The notes beneath the pieces are model-generated. The model saw nothing but the letters and a program-made list of their open reading frames with translations, was not told where the DNA came from and made no database searches. 64,000 nucleotides of DNA from Hymenobacter negativus (GTDB taxonomy: Bacteria; Bacteroidota; Bacteroidia; Cytophagales; Hymenobacteraceae). The first letter of the stretch is position 1. Each line of letters starts with the position of its first letter. The position numbers and the translations under genes are program-made. The DNA lies in contig NZ_JAGETZ010000004.1 of NCBI RefSeq assembly GCF_017571495.1, forward strand, positions 496,001 to 560,000, written 5' to 3'. Positions 50,612 through 59,109 of the stretch are shown here, one piece after another.

Positions 50612-50929
50612 TTAGCGATACTTGTCCAGAGGGTCGGCACGCCGGGCTTGCTCCCGCATCAGCTGCTCGTATTCGCGCTGGGTGCGCTGCTCGCGGCTCA
50701 TGCCGCTCGTGTTACCATAGGCGGCAATGCCGTTCATTACCAGCCCAAAGCCCCAGAAAGCCGTCGTCCAGATGGGCCAGGGCAGGCCACCGTGGAACTG
50801 GCCGTCGGTGAGAGCCCAAATCACCCAGAGCATCGCATTTATCACCATGTAAGTGACCAGGTGCGATTGAAATTTGGCTCGGGCTTTGGCCTTTTGCCAC
50901 AGGTAGGGGTCGCGTTGCAGGGATTCCAT
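50612..50929 (-). CDS. 2TM domain-containing protein
   Basis: 105 residues with two membrane helices (residues about 27-43 and 54-71) framed by the 2TM-domain pattern: AKARAKFQSHLVTYMVINAMLWVIWALT, then PWPIWTTAFWGFGLVMNGIAAYG and a charged C-terminal tail (QREYEQLMREQARRADPLDKYR). Often fused to or next to histidine kinases in Bacteroidota; here it stands alone. A TAGCTTTG promoter box lies 35 bases upstream. Confidence 0.85.
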   Translation of the reverse strand: MESLQRDPYLWQKAKARAKFQSHLVTYMVINAMLWVIWALTDGQFHGGLPWPIWTTAFWGFGLVMNGIAAYGNTSGMSREQRTQREYEQLMREQARRADPLDKYR

Positions 50930-50963
50930 GAGCTTGGGGATGAGGGTGGTTGAAATTGATAGT

Positions 50964-50971
50964 CAAAGCTA
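50964..50971 (-). promoter_or_regulatory. -7 box (TAGCTTTG) for the 2TM gene
   Basis: TAnnTTTG match 35 bases before ATG 50929. Confidence 0.5.
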
Positions 50972-51148
50972 GCTTCCCGCCCTGCCGGCGGGCAACTTGT
51001 TGTTGCCGAACGGTAGCCAGCGGATGCCGAAGCGTCATGTGGAGGCACTGAACTGCAAGCAAGCCCGCGAGCAAAAGCCATTTCGGCCGCGTAAGCACTC
51101 AATCGCAGGTCCCGTACTTTGCATTACACCCTTTCCAAATTTTCACGC

Positions 51149-51682
51149 ATGGCACCTCCCCCTTCCATCCGCATTCACGTCACGCAGGGCGACATCACCC
51201 GTCAGCAGGTTTCAGCCATCGTCAACGCCGCCAATTCCAGCCTGCTCGGTGGCGGTGGCGTCGATGGGGCCATTCACCGCGCTGGCGGCCCCCAGGTTCT
51301 GGAGGAGTGCCGCGCCATCCGGGCCCGTCAGGGTGGCTGTAAAACCGGCGAGGCCGTCATCACCACTGGTGGGCGGCTGCCAGCGGCGCACGTTATCCAC
51401 ACCGTCGGCCCGGTCTGGAACGGTGGCCACAAAGGTGAGCCCGCGCTACTCGCCAATTGCTACCGCAACAGCCTGCGCATAGCCGAAGAACACCAGCTGG
51501 AAAGTGTAGCTTTCCCCGGCATCAGCACCGGCATTTACGGCTACCCCAAAAAGGAAGCGGCTGCCGTTGCCGTACACGAGGTGCAGCAGTGGCTGGCGGC
51601 TCATGCATTTCCGCAACAGGTGGTATTTGTGGCGTTCGATGACGAGAACCGACGGCTTTATGAAGAGGCCCTTGACGGGTAA
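51149..51682 (+). CDS. macrodomain protein (O-acetyl-ADP-ribose deacetylase-like)
   Basis: 177 residues from ATG 51149. Macrodomain fold: [37 protein letters not shown] (first strand and N-x-x-N binding loop), [17 protein letters not shown] and [22 protein letters not shown] (phosphate loop). Close to the YmdB-type enzymes that hydrolyse O-acetyl-ADP-ribose and can remove ADP-ribose from proteins. Isolated gene. Confidence 0.9.
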   Translation: MAPPPSIRIHVTQGDITRQQVSAIVNAANSSLLGGGGVDGAIHRAGGPQVLEECRAIRARQGGCKTGEAVITTGGRLPAAHVIHTVGPVWNGGHKGEPALLANCYRNSLRIAEEHQLESVAFPGISTGIYGYPKKEAAAVAVHEVQQWLAAHAFPQQVVFVAFDDENRRLYEEALDG

Positions 51683-51688
51683 TGTATA

Positions 51689-52372
51689 CTACTTGGGGCC
51701 TGCGGCATCAGCCGCTACCGGCCGAGTAAGGTATTCATTGTAAGCCTCCACTATTTGCAACATGTCATGGTACCGGAGCTTGCTTTTGGTCAGAGCGACC
51801 AGCAAATCGTGGTAGTCACGGAAGTAACGGGTCGTTTGTGCAATAAACTCAACCCGGTCTACCGCCACCAACTCCTGGCCGGGGCGTCGCAAGTACCAAT
51901 ACGGGACGGTACGGGTGCTCCAGCCCAGTGGCGTGCCATCCTTTGTCATTCGCTCCCTTACTTCATTATAACAGAGCAACTCCACAGGACCTTTCGTGAG
52001 GCGTCGGGCCAGGATGTGCTTGCGCTTTCCTTTCAGGATAATGTGCTCGTAATACTGCCCATTGAGCCTGATGGACTGCACTTTATCAACGTCAATACTG
52101 AACGGCACCGCACCAAATCTTTCAATTTCCGCCGGCTGCCGATAAAAGGACAACATGCTCGCGAACCCGTTCAGATTGAGCGGAATGTACACGAAATGTG
52201 TTTTGCCATCTGGCCCTACGATTTCAGCCTTGCCGTAACCTTTGATGTCGTTATCATAAAAAGAGACCGGGCTTTTCGCCGCCAGCGAATCTGCCAGCGC
52301 GGCGCCTTGTGCCATAGCACGGTCAGCAGCGCACAAACTGAGCAGGGCCGCGAGGAGTAGTCGGGAAATCAT
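51689..52372 (-). CDS. exported protein of unknown function
   Basis: 227 residues from ATG 52372, with a signal peptide (LLLAALLSLCAADRAMAQ). The mature part is beta-rich early (YIPLNLNGFASMLSFYRQP, INLDVDKVQ-like IRLNGQYYEHIILKGKRKHILARRL) and helical at the end (YFRDYHDLLVALTKSKLRYHDMLQIVEAYNEYL). I do not recognise a family. A TAGCTTTG promoter box is 20 bases upstream. It ends 7 bases from the macrodomain gene, which converges on it. Confidence 0.65.
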   Translation of the reverse strand: MISRLLLAALLSLCAADRAMAQGAALADSLAAKSPVSFYDNDIKGYGKAEIVGPDGKTHFVYIPLNLNGFASMLSFYRQPAEIERFGAVPFSIDVDKVQSIRLNGQYYEHIILKGKRKHILARRLTKGPVELLCYNEVRERMTKDGTPLGWSTRTVPYWYLRRPGQELVAVDRVEFIAQTTRYFRDYHDLLVALTKSKLRYHDMLQIVEAYNEYLTRPVAADAAGPK

Positions 52373-52391
52373 TAGCTGGAACAATGTTCTT

Positions 52392-52399
52392 CAAAGCTA
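52392..52399 (-). promoter_or_regulatory. -7 box (TAGCTTTG) for the exported unknown protein
   Basis: TAnnTTTG match 20 bases before ATG 52372. It supports the start at 52372 rather than 52384. Confidence 0.5.
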
Positions 52400-52413
52400 G
52401 AGTCCCGGCCGCC

Positions 52414-53295
52414 TTACGCCAGCTCGCCCACGCCTTCCACCCGCTCGGCCACCTGCTTCATCAGCCACAGTGGGGTGCTGGTGGCCCCGCAAATGCCCAC
52501 CGATTGTGCACCGGCCAGCCATTCTTCCTCGATTTCGGTTTCATTTTCGATGAAGTAGCTGCGCGGGTTCATGGCATTTACCACCGAGAACAGGGCCTTG
52601 CCGTTGGAGCTTTTGCGGCCGCTTACGAAGAGCACCACGTCGTACTCCACCGCAAACTTGGCCAGAGCGGGCTCGCGGTTGCTCACCTGCCGGCAGATGC
52701 TGTCGTTGGCATCGAAGCTATCGAGGGTGCCACCGGCGGCCTGAATGCGCGCTTCCATCAGGGCCTTCATCTTGTAGAAGCCGGCCGTGCTTTTGGTGGT
52801 CTGGCTAAAGAGCGTGACGGGCCGGGCGAAATCAATCTGGTCGAGGTCAGCCTCGTTCATCACAATAATGGCGCGGTTGCCGGTCTGGCCCGTGAGGCCA
52901 GCCACTTCAGCGTGGCCGGGCTGGCCGTAAATCACAATCTGGCCGTCTTGGCGCTGGCTCAGGTCGAAGGCGTGCTTCACCCGGTTTTGCAGCTTGAGCA
53001 CCACCGGGCAGCTGGCATCAATCAGCTCCAGATTGTTTTTCAAGGCCAATTGGTAGGTTTCGGGCGGTTCGCCATGGGCCCGGATGAGCACCTTGCAGTC
53101 GTGCAGCTGGGCCAGCTGCTCCCGGTCGATAATACGGAGGCCCTGCTGGTGCAAGCGCTCCACTTCCATGCTATTGTGCACAATATCGCCGAGGCAATAC
53201 AGGGTTTCTTCGTGCGCCAATTCATCCTCAGCCATCTGAATGGCGAATTCTACGCCGAAGCAGTAGCCGGAATTCTTATCAATCGTGACCTTCAT
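52414..53295 (-). CDS. ispH: 4-hydroxy-3-methylbut-2-enyl diphosphate reductase
   Basis: 293 residues from ATG 53295. IspH, last step of the MEP isoprenoid pathway, converting HMBPP to IPP and DMAPP using a [4Fe-4S] cluster. The three cluster cysteines appear as C12 (GYCFGV), C96 (ASCPVV) and C201 (SICRQV). The catalytic loop residues (EGTQ-like position, FSQTTKST) and the final CGATSTPLWLM are present. It lies downstream of cmk on the same strand, 196 bases apart, with its own TACCTTTG promoter box. Confidence 0.95.
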   Translation of the reverse strand: MKVTIDKNSGYCFGVEFAIQMAEDELAHEETLYCLGDIVHNSMEVERLHQQGLRIIDREQLAQLHDCKVLIRAHGEPPETYQLALKNNLELIDASCPVVLKLQNRVKHAFDLSQRQDGQIVIYGQPGHAEVAGLTGQTGNRAIIVMNEADLDQIDFARPVTLFSQTTKSTAGFYKMKALMEARIQAAGGTLDSFDANDSICRQVSNREPALAKFAVEYDVVLFVSGRKSSNGKALFSVVNAMNPRSYFIENETEIEEEWLAGAQSVGICGATSTPLWLMKQVAERVEGVGELA

Positions 53296-53339
53296 GCTGT
53301 GCTTTAACACCACTGCGACGGCGAGGAGTTCGCCGAGCG

Positions 53340-53347
53340 CAAAGGTA
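53340..53347 (-). promoter_or_regulatory. -7 box (TACCTTTG) for ispH
   Basis: TAnnTTTG match 45 bases before ATG 53295, so ispH can be transcribed without cmk. Confidence 0.5.
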
Positions 53348-53491
53348 CGGCGAACGGGCGTTGTGCGGTGTTGGCCGAGCTGCAGAACGTCTCATGGATA
53401 GCGCCCACTTGTCATGTTAGCCGGTAAGCAGCCAAATCAGTGTCCCAAAGCTGTGCTTCAGGATACCCGTTCCCTTAACTACAAAAGCTTC

Positions 53492-54184
53492 TTAGTCCCA
53501 GCCCGCTGCAAACAACGCTGATGACACCCGGTCCAGCACAAAATCGACCTGCTCGGTGATGGTGATGTGCGTAGTATCGAGTAGCACGGCGTCGGGGGCT
53601 CGGCGCAGAGGGCTTTCGGCGCGGGTGGTATCGAGGTAGTCGCGCTTGCGCAGGTTTTCCACAATGTCTTCGAGGGGTACGATTTCACCCTTCTCGGCCA
53701 GCTCATCCTGGCGGCGCTTGGCGCGGAGCTCCACTTCGGCAGTCATAAAAATCTTGACTTCCGCATCAGGGAAAACGGTGGTACCAATGTCACGGCCATC
53801 CATCACCACGCCGCGTTTACGACCCATTTGCTGTTGTTGGGCTACCATGGCATGCCGCACCATCGGAATTATTGATACCTCGCTCACGGAGTTAGAAATC
53901 CGCATCTGGCGGATATCATCTTCGTGGTTCACACCATTCAGAAACAGCTCGTTGCGGCCGGTATTGCGGTTGCGCCGGAAGGTGATATCTATTTCCTGCA
54001 GGGCCTGCTCGATGCGGGGCAAATCGTCGAAGGCGATGTGCTGTTCGAGTAGGTACAGCGTCACGGCGCGGTACATGGCGCCGGTGTCCACGTAGGCGTA
54101 GTGCAGGAGGTTGGCTACGGCTTTAGCCGTGGTGCTTTTGCCACAGGAAGAGTAGCCGTCAATGGCGATAACGAGTTGTTTCAT
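53492..54184 (-). CDS. cmk: cytidylate kinase
   Basis: 230 residues from ATG 54184 (ATG 54202 would add six). P-loop GYSSCGKST, then YVDTGAMYRAVT, IVMDGRDIGTTVFPDAEVKIFMTA and DYLDTTRAESPLR with typical CMP-kinase spacing. It phosphorylates CMP and dCMP. It is followed by ispH, as in many Bacteroidota. The upstream TAATCTTG (54211-54218) differs from the -7 consensus by one base. Confidence 0.93.
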   Translation of the reverse strand: MKQLVIAIDGYSSCGKSTTAKAVANLLHYAYVDTGAMYRAVTLYLLEQHIAFDDLPRIEQALQEIDITFRRNRNTGRNELFLNGVNHEDDIRQMRISNSVSEVSIIPMVRHAMVAQQQQMGRKRGVVMDGRDIGTTVFPDAEVKIFMTAEVELRAKRRQDELAEKGEIVPLEDIVENLRKRDYLDTTRAESPLRRAPDAVLLDTTHITITEQVDFVLDRVSSALFAAGWD

Positions 54185-54215
54185 AACGACGCGGGCGGCC
54201 ATTGGCCCCGCAAGA

Positions 54216-54623
54216 TTACGAAATCCAACCCTTACGAACGGCAGGTGGGGTCTTCAGACGCTGCGGAACGGAGGCAAAAAAGGCCGCCACCGAAGCGCTT
54301 TCTCCCTCATTCAGTTGCGCATCGACTAAATGAAAGGGATTAAAAAAAAATCGATTGGCCAGCCCGATGCCAGTGGTTCCGTCCTTGCCGGTGCCCCATT
54401 CGCCCCGGTACACCTGCACCAAGCACTGTCCCAAAAAGCAGCCCAACGCCATAATCACGCCCGGCCGCTCGGCTGGCCCCAGCTCGCCGCGCTGGGCCTG
54501 AATAAAGTTGGCCAGATGGGCCACGCCCTCGGCATCAAAAGCTTTTAGGTGAAGCTGCTGCCGCACCTGTTCGGCAGCAGCATTTATCGAATCGAGGGGA
54601 GACTGTGAGGTGTCGTCAGGCAT
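54216..54623 (-). CDS. hypothetical protein
   Basis: 135 residues from ATG 54623 (33 shorter than the longest frame). Features: an N-terminal helix with AAAEQVRQQLHLKAFDAEGVAHLANFIQAQRGELG, a hydrophobic segment GVIMALGCFLGQCLVQVYRGEWGT, and LANRFFFNPFHLVDAQLNEGE. No family recognised; possibly a small globular cytosolic protein. Upstream of cmk on the same strand, with a 31-base gap, so possibly co-transcribed. Confidence 0.65.
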   Translation of the reverse strand: MPDDTSQSPLDSINAAAEQVRQQLHLKAFDAEGVAHLANFIQAQRGELGPAERPGVIMALGCFLGQCLVQVYRGEWGTGKDGTTGIGLANRFFFNPFHLVDAQLNEGESASVAAFFASVPQRLKTPPAVRKGWIS

Positions 54624-54744
54624 AATGTATTCTGAATAACAATAAGCAGGCAATAAGGCGCAGAAAGCGTCAGCGTGCCGGCAAATTAATCATTCAAGGC
54701 AAGCACGACACTACTTACTGCACAATAGATGTTGCGGACTGTAG

Positions 54745-54894
54745 CTAGTGCCCGCAGGGGCAGGGCACCGACTTTCCGCCGCTGTGGTGCTTGTACCAAG
54801 AAGTTTTTTTCTGCTGCGCGGTACGGCGGGCGCAGCCGCCCTCGGCCAGCAGCAGCGGCAGCACGAGCAGCAAAAGGACAAGGTTCTTTTTCAC
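54745..54894 (-). CDS. small putative lipoprotein, GTG start
   Basis: 49 residues, below the usual ORF size limits. The only in-frame start is GTG 54894, since a TGA lies just upstream. Sequence: VKKNLVLLLLVLPLLL signal, GGC (Cys21) as possible lipid anchor, then a Lys/Gln/His-rich stretch and a CPCGH end. The charged start, long Leu core and stop make it coding-like. Divergent from the ade gene. No family recognised. Confidence 0.55.
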   Translation of the reverse strand: MKKNLVLLLLVLPLLLAEGGCARRTAQQKKTSWYKHHSGGKSVPCPCGH

Positions 54895-55074
54895 CGGAAA
54901 CTGGTTTTTTGTCAAATATAAGGTTCTTTGCCTGCGGGTGGGTAGTTGTCAGTGGTTCGCTTTTGGTTGTCAGGCACACTTAAAAGAACTTGCCTTACCA
55001 TCCACAACGCTTAGCAAAGCACATCTGAGCTATTTCATTCCTACCCACCGGCAACTAATTCCCAATAACTAATC

Positions 55075-56730
55075 ATGACTGCTGATTTCTCGCTCACCGC
55101 CAACGTGGTTGATGTTTTTGCTCGTTCCATTCAGCCCGCTATTATTTCCATAGAAGCGGGTCGCATTGCCGCCATCGCGCCCATTGCCGAAGCCGAGGCC
55201 GACCCGGCGCTGCCCTACGTGCTGCCCGGTTTTGTGGATGCCCACGTGCACATCGAAAGCTCTCTGCTGGTTCCCACTGAGTTTGCGCGCCTGGCCGTAA
55301 CGCACGGCACGGTGGCTACTGTATCCGACCCGCACGAAATTGGCAACGTGCTGGGCGTGGCCGGCGTGGAGTTCATGCTGGAAAACGCAGCGCATTCGCC
55401 GTTCAAGTTCTGCTTTGGCGCGCCCAGCTGCGTACCGGCCACACCGTTTGAAACGGCCGGGGCCGAAATCACGGCCACCGACATCGTCAAGCTATTTGAA
55501 AACCCCAAAATCGGCTACTTGGCCGAGATGATGAACTGGCCCGGCGTGCTCCACCGCGACGCCGACGTGATGCAGAAAATAGCCCTGGCCCATGCTGCCG
55601 GCCGCCCCGTAGACGGCCATGCTCCCGGCCTGCGCGGCGATGATGCCACCCACTACGCCAGTGCCGGCATCAGCACCGACCACGAGTGCTTCACCGCAGC
55701 CGAAGCACTGGATAAGCTGGCCGTGGGCATGAAAATCCTCATCCGCGAGGGCTCAGCGGCCCGCAACTTCGATGCTCTCATCGAGCTGCTCCCCGAGCAC
55801 TATCACCACCTCATGTTCTGCTCCGACGACAAGCACCCCGATACGCTCGTGCTCGGTCACATCAACCAGCTGGTGCAGCGCGCCGTGGCCCTTGGCAACG
55901 ACGTATTCAGCGTGTTGCGCGTGGCCTGCGTGAACCCCGTGAAGCACTATAACCTGCCCGTCGGATTGCTAGGCGAAGGCGACCCGGCCGACTTTATCGT
56001 GGTGAAGGATTTGCGCGACTTTGAGGTGCTGCAAACCTACCTCAACGGCGAGCTGGTGGCCGAAAACGGCAAGTCGCTGCTACCGGCTGCCCCCGTGGCG
56101 GTGGTCAATAACTTCCACGCCCAGCCCGTTTCAGCTGCCGATTTTCAACTACCTATTGCGCACGAACAAGCTACTCTTCGCGCTATCGAGTGCTTTGATG
56201 GCCAGCTTATTACGGCTCGCGTCGACTTACCCGCCACTATTGAGCAAGGCTTCGTCGTGCCCAACATAGGCGAAGATGTGCTCAAATTGGCCGTTATAAA
56301 CCGCTACCAGCCGCAGGTGGCACCGGCCCTGGCCTTCATTCGCGGGTTTGGGCTGAAACACGGCGCTTTGGCCAGCAGCGTGGGGCACGATTCGCACAAC
56401 ATCACGGCCGTTGGCTGCGACGACGAGAGCCTGGCCCGTGCCGTAAATCTGGTTATCCAAGCCAAAGGTGGCCTGGCCGCCGTGGGTGCCGACGGCCAGG
56501 AAATTCTAGTACCACTGCCCGTGGCCGGCCTCATGTCGGACCAGGAAGGCTCCGCTGTGGCAGCAGCCTATGCAGCTGTTGATGCCTTAGCAAAACAGCT
56601 GGGCTCGCCGCTGGGAGCGCCGTTTATGACGCTTTCCTTCATGGCTCTGCTCGTTATTCCCAGCCTGAAACTGAGCGACAAAGGCCTATTCGACGGGCAG
56701 CAATTCACGTTTGTGGACGCGGTAGAATAA
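55075..56730 (+). CDS. ade: adenine deaminase
   Basis: 551 residues of the amidohydrolase superfamily adenine deaminase. N-terminal metal site GFVDAHVHIESSLL, TVSDPHEIGNVLGV, GHAPGLRGDDATHYASAGISTDHECF, and FCSDDKHPD. The C-terminal part GHDSHNITAVGCDD and PLPVAGLMSDQEG is family-typical. It converts adenine to hypoxanthine and ammonia in purine salvage. Single gene, no operon partner. Confidence 0.95.
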   Translation: MTADFSLTANVVDVFARSIQPAIISIEAGRIAAIAPIAEAEADPALPYVLPGFVDAHVHIESSLLVPTEFARLAVTHGTVATVSDPHEIGNVLGVAGVEFMLENAAHSPFKFCFGAPSCVPATPFETAGAEITATDIVKLFENPKIGYLAEMMNWPGVLHRDADVMQKIALAHAAGRPVDGHAPGLRGDDATHYASAGISTDHECFTAAEALDKLAVGMKILIREGSAARNFDALIELLPEHYHHLMFCSDDKHPDTLVLGHINQLVQRAVALGNDVFSVLRVACVNPVKHYNLPVGLLGEGDPADFIVVKDLRDFEVLQTYLNGELVAENGKSLLPAAPVAVVNNFHAQPVSAADFQLPIAHEQATLRAIECFDGQLITARVDLPATIEQGFVVPNIGEDVLKLAVINRYQPQVAPALAFIRGFGLKHGALASSVGHDSHNITAVGCDDESLARAVNLVIQAKGGLAAVGADGQEILVPLPVAGLMSDQEGSAVAAAYAAVDALAKQLGSPLGAPFMTLSFMALLVIPSLKLSDKGLFDGQQFTFVDAVE

Positions 56731-56806
56731 GCAGACTTTATTCAACCTTGGCAATTTCTGGCGTCGTTTCTGCGTAGGGTTACCACCCCGCTCCTACCCC
56801 ATTGCC

Positions 56807-57289
56807 ATGAAATTGCTGCTTGTACTCATGTCGCTCGTGTTGCTGGTGCCCCCGCCGGCTGCCGCGCAGAAATACCGCACGGCGGCCGGCCTGCGCAGCG
56901 ACGGCACTAACTACGGCCTCACCGTTCAGCAGGTGCTTCTGCCTAAGGCTACGCTGGAGGGCTTGGCCATGTTTGCCCCACGGGAGCGTAGCGCTACGCT
57001 CATGGCCGAGCGCCATTTCGGCATCCTTGGTCCTAGCTTGAACTACTATTTCGGCGCGGGCGGTCACGTTGGCACCCACAAAGACGACGGCAATTTCTGG
57101 GGTTTCGATGGCGTTATTGGCGCCGAATACAAGGTTGCCTTCATCCCTTTTGTCATTTCCTTCGACTTCAAGCCCACCATCGAATACGGCTCGGGCGACT
57201 GGAACCGCTTTCCGACGGCATTTTCCATCCGCTACATTTTCCTAAAAAAGAAGAAGACGGGTATTTTTCGGGCCCTAGATAAGCTATAA
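56807..57289 (+). CDS. small outer-membrane beta-barrel-like protein
   Basis: 160 residues with a signal peptide (VLMSLVLLVPPPAAAQ). The mature part alternates polar and hydrophobic residues in short strands (YRTAAGLRSDGTNYGLTVQQ; LNYYFGAGGHVGTH; GAEYKVAFIPFVISFDFKPTIEYGSGDW), suggesting a small outer-membrane barrel. No named family. It is followed by a strong terminator. Confidence 0.65.
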   Translation: MKLLLVLMSLVLLVPPPAAAQKYRTAAGLRSDGTNYGLTVQQVLLPKATLEGLAMFAPRERSATLMAERHFGILGPSLNYYFGAGGHVGTHKDDGNFWGFDGVIGAEYKVAFIPFVISFDFKPTIEYGSGDWNRFPTAFSIRYIFLKKKKTGIFRALDKL

Positions 57290-57292
57290 AAC

Positions 57293-57326
57293 AAAAGTCC
57301 CGACACTGCGCGGTGTCGGGACTTTT
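57293..57326. terminator. Rho-independent terminator between two converging genes
   Basis: AAAAGTCCCGACAC / GTGTCGGGACTTTT, a 14-base stem with a 6-base loop. It can serve both the barrel gene and the response regulator. Confidence 0.9.
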
Positions 57327-57355
57327 CAACTCTTGGCTACTTATGGTGTTAGCTG

Positions 57356-57766
57356 CTACTGAAACCGCTTTTCCAGCAGCTTGCGCATCTTTTCTTCGGT
57401 TAGGGGCTTGGTGAGGTACTCGACGTTGGGATACTGGGCTACGCGGGCCGTGTCGGCACCGTGCATGGAAGTGGTGAGGACGGCCATTACCGTTTGGTCC
57501 TGCACCGGCTTAGGCAGCGAGTTGTAGAGCTCCAGAAACTCGAAACCGGACACGCCGGGCATCTTCAGGTCTACGAATACCAAGTCGGGTGCGGGCACGG
57601 CACTTTCGCTCGTGTTGTCGCCCCAGAGCTGTTCAAACGCCTCATCGGCCCGCGAAAACGTGCTAACGTGCTGCGCAACAGCCAACCGACCCAACAACCG
57701 ATTATTCAGAAAGCTGGTGGTTTCGTTGTCATCAACGAGTACAATATGATTCAAATTTGCGGACAT
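57356..57766 (-). CDS. response regulator (receiver domain only)
   Basis: 136 residues, single receiver domain: HIVLVDDNETTSFLNN, phospho-acceptor D66 in FVDLKMPGVSG, VLTTSMHG and YLTKPLTEEK. No output domain, as in the regulator at 27086, to which it is clearly related (LTTSM and TKPLT/NKPLT). There is no kinase next to it, so it is an orphan; its partner may be elsewhere. Confidence 0.88.
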   Translation of the reverse strand: MSANLNHIVLVDDNETTSFLNNRLLGRLAVAQHVSTFSRADEAFEQLWGDNTSESAVPAPDLVFVDLKMPGVSGFEFLELYNSLPKPVQDQTVMAVLTTSMHGADTARVAQYPNVEYLTKPLTEEKMRKLLEKRFQ

Positions 57767-57835
57767 TGATAGGGGGTTATTTTAGCTTCCACGAAGATAC
57801 CAACAGAACAACGGCCTGGCAATTGCGCAGCTTAC

Positions 57836-58813
57836 TTACAGCCAGCCCTGGGCGCGCATCCAGTCGTCATTGTAGATTTTGCCGAGGTAGCGCGTGCCGT
57901 GGTCGGGCAGCACAATCACCATCGTGTCGTCTTCCTTCAGGTGCTCGCGAGCGTATTCGAGAGCCCCAAAAACCGCCGAGCCGCAGCTCCAGCCCACAAA
58001 CAGGCCTTCTTCCTTGGCCAGCCGGCGGGTCATCACGGCGGCGTCCTTATCGGTCACTTTGATGAACAAATCGATAACATCGAAGTCCACATTCTTGGGC
58101 AGAATATCCTCGCCGATGCCTTCTGTTTTGTAGGGATAAATTTCGTCTTTATCGAAGATGCCCGTTTCCTTGTATTTCTTGAACACCGAGCCGTAGGTGT
58201 CGAGGCCCAGCGTGAAGATGTTGGGATTTTGCTCTTTCAGGTACTTGCTCACGCCGCAGATGGTGCCGCCCGTGCCCACACCGGCGGCCCAGTGCGTGAT
58301 TTTACCCTCAGTCTGCTGCCAGATTTCGGGGCCGGTGGTGTCGTAGTGCGCAGCGGCGTTCGAGAGGTTATCGTACTGGTTGGGGTAGAACGAATTGGGC
58401 GTTTCCTGGTTGAGGCGCTTGGCCACGGAGTAATAGCTGCGCGGGTCTTCGGGGGCCACATCTACGGGGCATACCACCACCTGAGCCCCCACGGCGCGCA
58501 GAATGTCCTGCTTTTCCTTGCTCTGCTTGTCGCTCATTACGAAGATGGTTTTGTAGCCTTTCGCAATGGCGGCCAGAGCCAGGCCCATGCCGGTGTTGCC
58601 GCTGGTGCCTTCGATGATGGTGCCGCCCGGCTTGATGAGGCCGGCCTTCTCAGCGTCCTCAATCATGCGGATGGCCATGCGGTCCTTCACCGAGTTGCCG
58701 GGGTTGAAATACTCAACTTTGGCCAGTACGGTGCCTTTAATGCCAGCCGCAACGCTGTTGAGCTTGACGAGAGGCGTTTGGCCAACGGCCTCGATGACGT
58801 GATTGAAATACAT
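57836..58813 (-). CDS. cystathionine beta-synthase-type PLP enzyme (core only)
   Basis: 325 residues from ATG 58813. Fold-type II PLP enzyme: PLP lysine K43 (NPGNSVKDR), phosphate loop EGTSGNTGMG, GVGTGGTICG and YPYKTEGIGEDILP, with the final DDWMRAQGWL more like cystathionine beta-synthases than cysteine synthases. There are no C-terminal CBS regulatory domains, so the core is short. It probably makes cystathionine from homocysteine and serine, or cysteine. A TACCTTTG promoter box is 35 bases upstream. Confidence 0.88.
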   Translation of the reverse strand: MYFNHVIEAVGQTPLVKLNSVAAGIKGTVLAKVEYFNPGNSVKDRMAIRMIEDAEKAGLIKPGGTIIEGTSGNTGMGLALAAIAKGYKTIFVMSDKQSKEKQDILRAVGAQVVVCPVDVAPEDPRSYYSVAKRLNQETPNSFYPNQYDNLSNAAAHYDTTGPEIWQQTEGKITHWAAGVGTGGTICGVSKYLKEQNPNIFTLGLDTYGSVFKKYKETGIFDKDEIYPYKTEGIGEDILPKNVDFDVIDLFIKVTDKDAAVMTRRLAKEEGLFVGWSCGSAVFGALEYAREHLKEDDTMVIVLPDHGTRYLGKIYNDDWMRAQGWL

Positions 58814-58847
58814 GAAAAAAGAATGGTGGGAGTGTGGGGTGAGAAGA

Positions 58848-58855
58848 CAAAGGTA
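58848..58855 (-). promoter_or_regulatory. -7 box (TACCTTTG) for the CBS-type gene
   Basis: TAnnTTTG match 35 bases before ATG 58813. It confirms the short start rather than 58954. Confidence 0.5.
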
Positions 58856-58889
58856 GGAATTTCGGCGGCGGGGTGCGGAGTTAGCGCCC

Positions 58890-58990
58890 TTCATCCTGAG
58901 CGAAACAAATGACATCATCACCGCCGAACAAGGTGCAGTAATCTCAACTGACATAGGCGTGGTAAGGTCCTTGGCTCTGCTCAGGATGAC
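58890..58990. repeat. degenerate family D-like palindrome
   Basis: TCATCCTGAGC near 58891 and GCTCAGGATGA near 58979-58989 form the outer arms, with little pairing inside. It lies between the divergent CBS-type and sucD genes, upstream of the sucD promoter. Confidence 0.55.
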
Positions 58991-59019
58991 AGATGGTTTC
59001 CGGATGATAGATACTGGCC

Positions 59020-59049
59020 TTGCCCTAGCCCCAAAATGCCCTACTTTTG
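59020..59049 (+). promoter_or_regulatory. promoter (TTG-N19-TACTTTTG) for sucD
   Basis: TTG at 59020-59022, 19 bases, TACTTTTG at 59042-59049: a full Bacteroidota promoter match. ATG 59110 is 60 bases downstream. Confidence 0.6.
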
Positions 59050-59109
59050 CAGCACCGCTGCCCGACCGGGCTGCCTCCCCACTTCATCAACACCCAAAAA
59101 CACCTCCGA

